Source: Linum tenue (lineage: Eukaryota; Streptophyta; Magnoliopsida; Malpighiales; Linaceae). Taken from it: a stretch of DNA of 64,000 nt. A program made the position numbers and the translations under genes. Positions 34,666-43,612 of the stretch are shown piece after piece. The notes under the pieces were generated by a model, which did not search any database, was not told where the DNA came from, and saw nothing but the letters and a program-made list of their open reading frames with translations. The stretch covers positions 40,848,002 through 40,912,001 of the forward strand of contig CAMGYJ010000005.1 in the NCBI GenBank assembly GCA_946122785.1, in the 5' to 3' direction. The number at the start of each line of letters is the position of its first letter. Within the stretch, counting starts at the first letter, position 1.

Positions 34666-36527
34666 CTAGTCAACTCCCGTCAGCCTGGATCGGTACTCGG
34701 CCTGGTGGGCCGAGTACTGCTGGTAGAACTGGACCTGATGGTCCATGAGCTGCTGGTTCTGAAGACCGAGCTGCTGGAACTGGAGCCCCATCTGCTGGAA
34801 CTGCTCCGTGAAGAAGTCCATAGACGGGCCGGAAGCCATCGACGGACCAGAAGGACCAGATGAGGACTCACCTCTCACCGGTCTCCGTCGAGGCAGAAGA
34901 TCCCCAGGTGGGGAGAGCGAGGGCTCCGGCTCATCGGCATCCATGGCGCCGTCGTCATCATCATCATCATCCTCATCCACCTCGTCGCCTGAGTAGTCAC
35001 CATCCTCCTCATCCTCATCAAGATCCACAATCGCCGCAGGGGGTATAGAGAGCCCGTCCACCCATGTACGGGTGTCGGCAGTGGCCAGGAGGCGGGCACT
35101 GTGTAGCACGTCCCGGCTGAGGGGTGCGGAACCGCCCGGTATAGACGCATCATGAAGCCCCTGGAAGCTGATGTCGAAATGCCTCGCCAACCGGGTGATC
35201 AGGGGACCACAGAAGAGGTGGGTGGGATGCCCGCGGCACCGCGAGAAGGTGTTGGCCACGAACAAACCCAAATGGAGCATGTGCTCCGGGTACCCCATCG
35301 AGTACATGGCATACAATACCCGCTTCGGGATCTTATGCGAGCCGGTGGCGTTGGGGACGATGGAGCGGGTGATCAGCAAGTTCAGGATGTGCCACTGCGG
35401 CTTGAGGGTGCTGACGCTGGGAAACGGTGCGGTCTGGTCCAGACCAGACCATATATACGGTCTACGGTCCAGACCGAGAGGCTAAAGTATAGACCACAGA
35501 CCAGACCACAGACTATACGGTCTGGTCCAGACCACGCCTGTGCGGTCTGGTTCGGTCTGGTCTGGTCCAGATAGACCACACTCAACGAAAAATGAATAAT
35601 TTGTTTTGTTAACCACACAAAAAATTGAACCAATAACCAAGAAAAATAATTGTTATTTGCCTTAAAACATTAATCATAACATGCATGAATAATTTTGATA
35701 CTCTAAATCTTAGTACATAACAAAGATACAAAGTAAAAGCATCCCAGCTTGCACCATAGTGTCATAAACATTAACATAATGTGGTTGTGAATGAAGGAGG
35801 GAAGAGATTCACAAAATTAAGGTTGAGACTTGGGTGGCGTTGTGGGAGTTTGGAGAGTGGTCGAATGGGCTGTTAACACGTATTGACAAGTCAGTTGGGT
35901 CTACGGTTTGGTCCGGTAAACCGCGGTCTAGACCAGACCAGACCAAGAGATCAAATCATAAAATAATACAGACCATGGACCAGACCAGAACATACTTCAC
36001 GGTCTTACGGTCCAGACCAAACTATGCGGTACGGTTTGGACCACGGTTTTTCTAACGGTCTGGTCTATTTTCCCAGCCCTAGACGTAGGTCTGGCCGGCA
36101 TCGAAGTAGTCATATCGATAATCTGGCCGGGCGATCGTGCGGTAGAAGGTATGCTGGTTCCAGTCGGTCGGGGTGGGTACCTCCATCTCGTGGCGATCGA
36201 ACGGGTGGTACTCGATCCCCAAGGCGTGATAGCCACCCAACCTGAATGTCACTGTATGTGCGTCCCGGGGCTTCGTGCGGTCATAATGAAATGTGGTGTA
36301 GAATTCCCACACCAGCTCCGTGTATGTGGGCTCGTCTATGGCAAGCAGCGTCCGCCAATCGCGGTGACTGATGGCGGTGCGGAGCTCCTGCAAGCAGTGG
36401 AGCTGCTCGAACACCGCCCATTCGAGATGGTGGTGGCGCTCCAGTTTCCCACGAATTACCTTGCGGAACTGGTCCGCGTACTCCTGGTGCAGGCGCAGAC
36501 CCTGCACAAACTGGTGGTCCTGAGACA
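34666..36527 (-). pseudogene. Athila-type third ORF, split by a MITE and fused at its start to pol
   Basis: Reading the minus strand from about 36527 the protein shows WRTLLAIDEPTYTELVWEF, VTFRLGGYHALGIE and YFDAGQTYV, where a stop in the inserted MITE (35416-36081) ends it. The frame resumes as STLKPQWHILNLLITRS and runs to the stop at 34666 through KRVLYAMYSMGY and FCGPLITRLARHF. These resemble the Athila ORF/plant transposon protein domain found downstream of pol. The later part has a long Asp/Glu run (near 34930-35040) and a Gln-rich tail. Its N-terminus is lost in the deletion that joined it to integrase. Function in the element is unknown; some Athila elements have an envelope-like ORF in this position. 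Confidence 0.7.
35416..36081. mobile_element. hAT-like MITE, GGTCTGGTCC family, inside the Athila third ORF
   Basis: On the minus strand it begins TAGGGCTGGGAAAATAGACC directly after TACGTC and ends TTTCCCAGC before GTCAGCACC. It is an inverted relative of the elements at 20330 and 51068, sharing the AT-rich centre. The full 8-bp duplication is not present; the end seems to have lost a few bases. Because it sits in the retrotransposon, it moved after that element's family acquired its coding region. Confidence 0.8.
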
Positions 36528-39500
36528 TGTTCCTCTGGCATCGGTCGCACCTGCGTGCGAAGGCGTCTGCATCCTTGAATAGCATGGGCCAGTAAAAGCC
36601 CGACTGGAGCACCTTCCTCGCCGTGCGGATCCCTCCGTGATGACCGCCAGTAGGTCCCTCATGACAGTGAGATAGAATGCCCTCCATCTCACTCTCCATG
36701 ACACAACGACGGATGATCCCGTCGGCTCCGATCCGAAAAAGATGAGGGTTATCCCAGAAATAGTACTTCAGATCGGAGAAAAACTTCCTCTTGGCGTGAG
36801 TTGCCATCCCCTTGGGCAGCTGCTGGCCCACCAAATAGTTCGCAAAATCAGAATACCAGGGGGTGACACTCTCCACCAAGCACATCATCATCAACCTCTC
36901 ATCTGGGAAGGAGTCGTCAATCTCCTCCACGAGGTTGTCCGCAGGGGGTGCGTCCAACCGGGAGAGGTGATCAGCTGCAACATTTTCTGCTCCCTTCTTG
37001 TCCCGGATCTCAATATCAAACTCCTGCAGTAGTAGGATCCATCGTATGAGCCGAGGCTTGGCATCGGCCTTGCTCATCAGGTATCTAATCGCGGAGTGAT
37101 CTGTGTACACGGTCACATAGGACAAGACCAGATAGGGGCGAAATTTATCGAAGGCAAACACCACTGCAAGCAGCTCCTTCTCTGTGGTGGTGTAGTTCTC
37201 CTGGGCATCATTCAGAGTTTTCGAGGCGTAGTAGATAGGTCGGAAGTGCTGATCTCGCCTCTGCCCCAAAACAGCTCCAACAGCAAAATCACTGGCGTCG
37301 CACATCAGCTCAAATGGTAGGGACCAGTCTGGAACAACCATGATAGGAGCCTGGGTGAGCTTCTCCTTCAAGGTGGTGAACGCCGCTGTGCAAGCATCAG
37401 TGAACAGGAAGGGGGCATCCTTCTCGAGTAGCTTGGTCAGGGGCAGGGCGATCTTCGAGAAATCCTTGATGAACCGCCTGTAGAAACCTGCATGGCCAAG
37501 AAAACTCCGGATCCCCTTAACAGATGTAGGAGGAGGCAGCTTGCTGATAGTCTCGATCTTTGCTCTGTCCACCTCAATCCCCATCTTGGAGATCTTATGC
37601 CCAAGAACTATGCCTTCTCGAACCATGAAATGACACTTCTCCCAACTCAGTGCCAGGTTCGTTTCTTCACACCGTTTAAGAACAAGTTCCAGGTTATGGA
37701 GACAGTGAGAGAAGGAGTCTCCATAAACCGAGAAATCGTCCATAAACACCTCCATGATCTCGCCGACCAGACGGTCAAAGATGGCGAGCATGCATCGCTG
37801 AAAAGTGGCTGGGGCGTTGCATAGCCCGAATGGAATTCTCCGGTAAGCAAATGTGCCGAAGGGGCAGGTGAAAGTGGTCTTCGCCTGGTCTTCCGGTGCT
37901 ATAGGGATCTGAAAGTACCCGGACATCCCATCCAGGAAGCAGTAGAACTCGTGCCCCGCCAATCTCTCCAGCATCTGATCAATGAACGGCAGCGGGAAAT
38001 GGTCATTCCGAGTGGCGTCGTTGAGACGCCGATAGTCGATGCAGACACGGTACCCAGTCACTGTGCGCATCGGGATGAGCTCGTTCTTCTCGTTAGACAC
38101 CACGGTCATCCCACCCTTTTTGGGCACCACCTGGGTGGGACTGACCCACTCGCTGTCAGAAATGGCGAAGATGATCCCCGCGTCCATCAGCTTCACGATC
38201 TCTGCCCGAACCACAGCCTCCAGGTTCGGTATCAGTCTCCTCTGCGGCTGCCTCACTGGCCGCATCTCATCCTCCAGCAGTATCCGGTGGGAGCAAAAGG
38301 AGGGGCTGATCCCCCGGATATCTGTGATCTTCCATGCTAAAGCTCGCTCGTACTGCTTCAGCAAGGCCACTAGTCTGGTCTTCTGCTCGGGTGTGAGGGT
38401 CGAGCTGATGATAACTGGCAGCTTATTCCCCTCCCGGAGAAATGCATACTCCAAGTGAGGAGGGAGGGGTTTAAGCTCCAGCTCTGGGGATTCCTCCAAG
38501 GAGGTGATGATGCGGGCAGAGGATGAGATCGGTTTAAACAGCCTGTCGCCCTCCAAGAAGGGGCCACTCTCCAACGCGGCCAACTGCTCCGCCAGCTGCG
38601 GCTCCTGCGATGCCTGCTCACCTAGCAAAATACAACGCTCAAGAGCATCATCAGTACCCGCACTCGTGATGGCGAGTGCGGTCTCAAAATCGGTAAGCAC
38701 ATCACAGTAATCTATGTCATCATGCAAATGAGAATGTTTCCCATTGTCAGACACAGAGAAAGTAGCCTGTTCATCACCAGCACGCAAGATCAATTTACCA
38801 CTATGCACATCAATAAGCGCCTTGGCGGTGGCGAGAAATGGTCTACCCAAAATCAAAGGCACATCTACATCCTCATTTATATCCAAAATAACAAAATCAA
38901 CAGGATATGTGAATGCACCTACATTAACAAGCAAGTCCTCAATGATACCCCTAGGATGCACGATAGAACGATCAGCTAACTGAATGCTCATCCTAGTAGC
39001 TCTAGGTTCACCTAGGTCTAGCTTCTTAAACAATTTATAGGGCATGACATTTATGCTAGCGCCTAGGTCCGCCAAGGACTTCCCTACATGCATGCTGCCA
39101 ATAACAAGAGGGATAGTGAAACTCCCTGGGTCTTTGCGCTTCTCGGGCAGCTTGTTCTGCAGGATAGCAGAACACACCTCGCTGAGCATCACTGTCGAAA
39201 GATCCCCAAGTTTCTTCTTGTTGGTGATTAGGTCTTTCATGAACTTGGCATACTTGGGCATCTTCGACAGTGCCTCCACGAACGGCATGCTGATGTTGAC
39301 CTGCTTCAACATTGCCATGAACTTGGCAAACTCTGTCTCCAGCTTGTCTTTATGAAGTCGAGTGGGGAAGGGCAGCTGGGGTGTATGCTCCTTAACCACA
39401 GGTTGTGGCTTGGGAGCAGGTGCTGCGCTGCCTTCCCCCACTTCTGCAGTATCAGCTGGAGGTGTTGAAGCAGGTAGTGGGTCGTCTCGCCTGGGCTGGG

Positions 39501-40101
39501 CAGGAGCAGCAGATATGGTCTTACCACTCCTGGTGGTGATGGCATGTGCGGTTTCTTGAGGGTCGCGAGGATTGGGAACAGTGGTGGCAGGCAGAGTCCC
39601 CGGTGCCCTGGTAGTGTTCTGGCGAGCTAAGCTCCCAATCTGATGCTGGAGATCCTGCAGAATGGCACCTTGGTTTCTCTGGCCTGCCTCCAGTGAGGCT
39701 ATGTTCTGATCCATCCTCGTGAAATTCGCCTGACTGGTGGTCATGAATGCCTGCAAGATATTCTTCAGATCAGCCATCTGAGTATCTGGAGCTGCGGCTG
39801 CTGGAGGCTGAGCAAACTGGCGCTGAGGCTGCTGGAATGGCTGCCCTTGCCTAGGCTGGTAGGGCTGCTGCTGAGGCGGTGGCCCCTGCCTAGCCTGGAA
39901 GGGCTGCCTCTGCTGAAAACCACCTGCTGGTGCTGGGAAACCAGGTGGTTTGTTGGTGTTGCTGCACCAGGCAAAATTGGGATGCTGGCGCCATCCCTCA
40001 TTGTAGGTACTGCTGTATGGGTCCAGGCGCCGAGCATTGGCGATGAAGTCCACCTGCTCTTGGGGAGTGGAGGACTCCCTCATAGATTGACAATCCTCCA
40101 C
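36079..40101 (-). CDS. Athila-type gag-pol frame of 1340 codons (protease, RT, RNase H, truncated integrase)
   Basis: One uninterrupted frame. Residues 1-250 are gag C-terminal with a Gln/Pro-rich stretch (60-100). Protease active site is DLGAS (345-349). Reverse transcriptase spans about 600-800 with FMDD at 786-789. RNase H spans about 925-1050 (Asp935, ENYTTTEKELLAVV, Asp1001). The integrase zinc finger is seen as HCHEGPTGGHHGG and CDRCQRN (1145-1190). At about residue 1192 the sequence jumps to the third-ORF protein, so the whole DDE core and integrase C-terminus are missing; an intact Athila pol would be several hundred residues longer. The start shown (MEDCQSM) is only the first Met after a gag frame break, not a natural start. 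The last codons end in the MITE. Confidence 0.9.
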   Translation of the reverse strand: MEDCQSMRESSTPQEQVDFIANARRLDPYSSTYNEGWRQHPNFAWCSNTNKPPGFPAPAGGFQQRQPFQARQGPPPQQQPYQPRQGQPFQQPQRQFAQPPAAAAPDTQMADLKNILQAFMTTSQANFTRMDQNIASLEAGQRNQGAILQDLQHQIGSLARQNTTRAPGTLPATTVPNPRDPQETAHAITTRSGKTISAAPAQPRRDDPLPASTPPADTAEVGEGSAAPAPKPQPVVKEHTPQLPFPTRLHKDKLETEFAKFMAMLKQVNISMPFVEALSKMPKYAKFMKDLITNKKKLGDLSTVMLSEVCSAILQNKLPEKRKDPGSFTIPLVIGSMHVGKSLADLGASINVMPYKLFKKLDLGEPRATRMSIQLADRSIVHPRGIIEDLLVNVGAFTYPVDFVILDINEDVDVPLILGRPFLATAKALIDVHSGKLILRAGDEQATFSVSDNGKHSHLHDDIDYCDVLTDFETALAITSAGTDDALERCILLGEQASQEPQLAEQLAALESGPFLEGDRLFKPISSSARIITSLEESPELELKPLPPHLEYAFLREGNKLPVIISSTLTPEQKTRLVALLKQYERALAWKITDIRGISPSFCSHRILLEDEMRPVRQPQRRLIPNLEAVVRAEIVKLMDAGIIFAISDSEWVSPTQVVPKKGGMTVVSNEKNELIPMRTVTGYRVCIDYRRLNDATRNDHFPLPFIDQMLERLAGHEFYCFLDGMSGYFQIPIAPEDQAKTTFTCPFGTFAYRRIPFGLCNAPATFQRCMLAIFDRLVGEIMEVFMDDFSVYGDSFSHCLHNLELVLKRCEETNLALSWEKCHFMVREGIVLGHKISKMGIEVDRAKIETISKLPPPTSVKGIRSFLGHAGFYRRFIKDFSKIALPLTKLLEKDAPFLFTDACTAAFTTLKEKLTQAPIMVVPDWSLPFELMCDASDFAVGAVLGQRRDQHFRPIYYASKTLNDAQENYTTTEKELLAVVFAFDKFRPYLVLSYVTVYTDHSAIRYLMSKADAKPRLIRWILLLQEFDIEIRDKKGAENVAADHLSRLDAPPADNLVEEIDDSFPDERLMMMCLVESVTPWYSDFANYLVGQQLPKGMATHAKRKFFSDLKYYFWDNPHLFRIGADGIIRRCVMESEMEGILSHCHEGPTGGHHGGIRTARKVLQSGFYWPMLFKDADAFARRCDRCQRNMSQDHQFVQGLRLHQEYADQFRKVIRGKLERHHHLEWAVFEQLHCLQELRTAISHRDWRTLLAIDEPTYTELVWEFYTTFHYDRTKPRDAHTVTFRLGGYHALGIEYHPFDRHEMEVPTPTDWNQHTFYRTIARPDYRYDYFDAGQTYV

Positions 40102-40151
40102 CAGGTGATTTGGGCTCTCACACCACTGACACTGAGCTACTGGAGGCGTAG

Positions 40152-41167
40152 CTACACCTCGGCCAGAAGGAGACTGTTAGGCTGCTTCAATGTCTGCACC
40201 AACTCAGCCACCTGTTGCTCTAACCCGGACCTGGCCTCCATAGCATGCACACCCCGGTCCCGGGAATTCCTGCCTCTGTTGTTCTGTCCCCAAGAATGAT
40301 CTCGGGCAGCCAAGGTACTGATCATATGGTTCAGCTCGGGTGGAGTCTTAGTAAGGATATCCCCTCCTGGGAATAGAGACTCAATCACCCTCTGGCTGTC
40401 TGGGGTGAGGGCACTGTAGAAGTTCCCCACTGTGAAGCATCGCTGAAGCCATGATGGGGACACTGCCAGAAGTATCCCATGTACCGCTCCCATGCATCAC
40501 GAAGTGACTCATCTGGCTCTTGGCGGAAGTGAGTGATCTCCCGCTGAATCTCTGCAGTCTTCGATGCCGGATAGTACCGGTGCACGAACTTGTCAGCCAG
40601 ATCGTCCCAAGAGGTGATGGACAATGGGGGCTGGGTCTCCAACCACCTCTTAACATTCCCCGCCAGAGAATGGGGGAAGATGTGAAGGCGGATTGCGTCA
40701 TCCGGGACACCGTTCAGCTTGAACCCGTTCGTCAGCTGCAGAAAACGGGAAAGATGTACCCGGGCTTCCTCATCCATCAAGCCATGGAACTGGATAGAGG
40801 ATGTAATGAGTTGAATCCAGCATGGCTTGATCTCGAAGTTGTTTGCTGGAATCGGCGGATAGAGGATGACCGGGCGGATGTCAGCAATCCGCGGAGTGTA
40901 GTAATACTCCAAGGTGGGACCCGGTGGTGGTGGATGATGATGGGCCCCAGCTCCCTGGGGATTTGGGTCGTACCCCAGGATCTGGTTCTGAGGAGGTGGG
41001 TTCTGATCGCCTTCCATCTCGTACTCGTCCTCGGATTCGCTGCTCAATTGGCCGTCTCTGCGCTCCACCGTAGCCAGTCTAGCTCGCTGTTGTCTCCGAA
41101 GTTGTTTGCAAGTGCGCTCAATCTCAGGATTCAACGGCAGTAAACCTCCCGACTGGCTACGGGTCAT
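40152..41167 (-). pseudogene. Athila-type gag N-terminal part, frameshifted
   Basis: From the ATG at 41167 (MTRSQSGGLLPLNPEIE) the frame carries an acidic/basic N-terminus and the retrotransposon gag core (AGNVKRWLETQPPLSITSWD, ESLRDAWERYMG). It shifts near 40440, continues in another frame as NFYSALTPDSQRVIESLFPG and stops at 40152. The following 50 bases contain the CQWCE...C zinc-knuckle start that leads into the 1340-codon frame. So at least two breaks separate gag from pol. Confidence 0.85.
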
Positions 41168-41291
41168 GCACTATCTGCACACAATCAAGCAATGCAAACC
41201 CGTGAAGGCACAAGTGGGAAAGAACAAATAATCAATGCGAAAATGAAAGTGCTAAAGTAACAGAAATCACTTTTCTTCAACAACCTAGCCG

Positions 41292-41309
41292 TCCCCGGCA
41301 ACGGCGCCA
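41292..41309 (-). other. Primer-binding site, tRNA-Asp type
   Basis: On the plus strand TCCCCGGCAACGGCGCCA equals the 3' end of plant tRNA-Asp(GUC) including the terminal CCA, and the site lies six bases inside the 5' LTR. This primer is typical of Athila/Tat elements. It is not a tRNA gene. Confidence 0.92.
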
Positions 41310-41315
41310 AAAATT

Positions 41316-42657
41316 TGACTCACTCCTACTGTCACTCTAGAAAATGGCCAAGTGTAACCACTTCCTAAAGCGTAGTATAGCGGGTTTGGGTTTTATTGTC
41401 AACCCGGGTCCTAGATGTGATGACTACTCAGTGAATTCTCGTTATCTAGCAGTGAACTTTTAGTGCAAATTCAAACAAACAAAAACACAAGGCAAGTAAA
41501 TGGTTGTTGTCAAGTCAAGAGAGGTCACCCGGATATGGTTCCCTCTAGACTGCAGTTAAGTCGGATTGCAATTTACCAAGTTCAGTTTTCATGAAAGTTA
41601 TACTGCGGAAGGTTCTTAATTAGCCTGAAGTCTCGATTAAAGGTCTCCAGACCCTCTCAATCTGAGTCTCTAGCGGGCGACTAACCTCCACCGGAGTAAA
41701 CAGATTGAGGCCCTAACGAACCAAACCTCCACTACCGAATGGAATTCGGTACAGAATAGCGAATTGGCTCCTCGACCAAAGTCACCAATTCGCCACCTTC
41801 GATTAAGGATACTCTATCAACCTAGGCAGATATTCTCATTCTAGGTCAAAGCAGAAACAACAGGAATTTGATCAGGATTCAAGTCATTCAATCATTCAAA
41901 CCTCAATCGAATATAATCAATTCACAAACTCTGTACTTGGGTTCATACAATCAGACCTAGCATACAATTCTAGGGTTCCCCATACCCAGATGAATGGGGG
42001 AACTACTCCATAGAGAAAGAAGCAAAAGCAGATTCAGACGCGGAAATCATACTGTGAAGACGGATTCCTGCTCCTGGACGGTTAATCGGCACTTCTCCAA
42101 GCTCAAGCCGGGCTCCAATGGTGATGAAGATCAAGCTATGGCACTTGGGAACTCTGGTTCGTCGCTTTCTCTCTTTAGGAATTGATGTCTCTCTCAAAAA
42201 CTCGGAACCCTTCAATGTTGGCCTTCTTCTTCCTTTTATCAGCTGCCTGGTCGCGATACCCGGTCGAAATACCCGGTCGGGTATTTTGGGTTTCGACCGG
42301 GTATTTCCAAAACTCGCCGTTTCACTTAAGGGAAAATCCCCGGTCACTCTCCATAATCCCCGACCGGGGATTTTAGCCATTTTTCCCGGGCCCCCTCTGC
42401 TTCTCACGGGTCCGAAAACGATAAATACCCGGTCGGGTATTTTGCAACCTGACCGGGTATTTTCCTCCTGCAGCCCCCTTAGTCCCAACTCGGCTCCTTT
42501 CGACCCAGAAATCGTTTCTCCGCCTCGATTCCAACGCCGGGTCCTGAAATATGACATAAACACACAACCTAGCGTGAAATCGGCTTAAAACACGAGATTC
42601 CTCATCACAAACGGCTTCAGAAAAGGGGTGAAAACATCTATAATTATCGGTCTATCA
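41316..42657 (-). repeat. 5' LTR of the Athila-type element
   Basis: 1342 bp, direct repeat of 31245-32587, followed by the TAAGA duplication. Confidence 0.95.
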
Positions 42658-43289
42658 TAAGACTAAGAAAACAAACAATATTATGAAAATTGTAGTTAAA
42701 TTATTGGAGAAATTGAGGTTTTTACTCATTTACAAATTTATTATAGCTAAAATATGATGCAATAAAAGGAAAATTCAAAGTAATATGACTAAAATTACAT
42801 GTAATTTAGACAAGAACGGGTCGAGAATGGGGCGGGTCAGGGCAGGTGGGGTCGATGATACTACCCATGCCCGCCCCGCCCCAAAACAGGTCAAACAGGT
42901 CGGGTAAAACGAGTCAGGTCGAAATTGCCATCCCTAGTTTTTAGCTCTTAAAACTGGGGTTTCTATTCTTGCCCGTGGGCATTTTTTGGGAATCTTGCTT
43001 TATCCATGGCCTTTTGTGGGGTTATTGTGGGGCTTGCTATTTGCCGCCAACTAAAAAAAAAAGTATATATGTACATCTTTGGTTAAGAAGTTTCACAATC
43101 TACAACATATTCAACTTTCAGAAAACGTATTGAATCAGAAAAAATCGACGCTCGCCGGAAAAGTTGACGGAAAACCATCGGGAAAGCCCATCCTCGACGT
43201 AAACTGCGGACACGCATCCATGAATCATCACTAAGCAGGTGCGTCAATTTTTTGTAGTTTCCAAAAAATTTTCCGACGATTTGCAACGA

Positions 43290-43417
43290 ACAGACGGTGG
43301 GCCGAAAATTTCCGGCGGCCGGAACCTGGCCGGGCCGACGGAAATTGGTGGCCGGAGCACAAAATATTTTCGACTCAGCTTGGCTCCGGCCGCCGGAAAT
43401 TTTGGCCCACCGTCTGT
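43290..43417. repeat. Long hairpin in left subterminal region of the MULE
   Basis: Arms 43290-43323 and 43385-43417 pair over about 33 bases with a single bulged base (ACAGACGGTGGGCC...CCGGCGGCCGGA and complement), with a loop of about 61 bases. Confidence 0.85.
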
Positions 43418-43447
43418 GTTTGGAATTTTTCGGGAAAATTCAATTTT

Positions 43448-43567
43448 AGGAGTTGAATTTAGAGTTTAGGAGTTGAATTTAGCGGTTAAGACTTGAAATT
43501 AGCGTTTAGGAGTTGAATTTAGAGTTTAGGAGGTGAATTTAGCGGTTAAGAGTTGAAATTAGCGTTT
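43448..43567 (+). repeat. 60-bp tandem repeat, two copies, before the transposase start
   Basis: Units 43448-43507 and 43508-43567 begin AGGAGTTGAATTTAGAGTTT and differ at about two bases. Each unit is itself made of 20-base variants. It lies just upstream of the transposase start, possibly in its leader or promoter. Confidence 0.9.
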
Positions 43568-43612
43568 AGGTTCACAGGAATATTGATGTGTTATATTGTA
43601 ATTGTAGGAAAA

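Larger units (their letters stand above)
31245..42657 (-). mobile_element. Athila-type Ty3/gypsy LTR retrotransposon, 11.4 kb, recent but integrase-deleted
   Basis: LTRs of 1343 and 1342 bp (31245-32587, 41316-42657) begin TGACTCACTCC and end GGTCTATCA. The exact 5-bp duplication TAAGA flanks them (31240-31244, 42658-42662). By eye the LTRs differ at about eight bases and one single-base indel, so the insertion is young. Coding runs on the minus strand: gag, protease, reverse transcriptase, RNase H, a cut-short integrase and an Athila-type third ORF. The primer site matches tRNA-Asp, as is usual for Athila/Tat elements. The integrase core is absent and gag is frameshifted, so it would need proteins from a relative. 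Confidence 0.95.
31070..42936. mobile_element. hAT-like MITE (about 449 bp) interrupted by the Athila-type element
   Basis: The ends TAGGAATGGCAAT (31070) and ATTGCCATCCCTA (42936) match the element at 4010-4463. The exact 8-bp target duplication GTTTTTAG lies at 31062-31069 and 42937-42944. Between 31245 and 42662 it is split by the retrotransposon and its 5-bp duplication. The unbroken relative at 4010 shows the sequence joining smoothly across that site. Confidence 0.92.

Noticed and set aside
34808..35048. Plus-strand Ser- and His-rich frames
   Set aside because: Antisense of the Asp-rich and Gln-rich part of the Athila third ORF.
41292..41309. Apparent tRNA-Asp gene end
   Set aside because: Only the last 18 bases match, it includes the CCA that plant tRNA genes do not encode, and it sits at an LTR: a primer-binding site.
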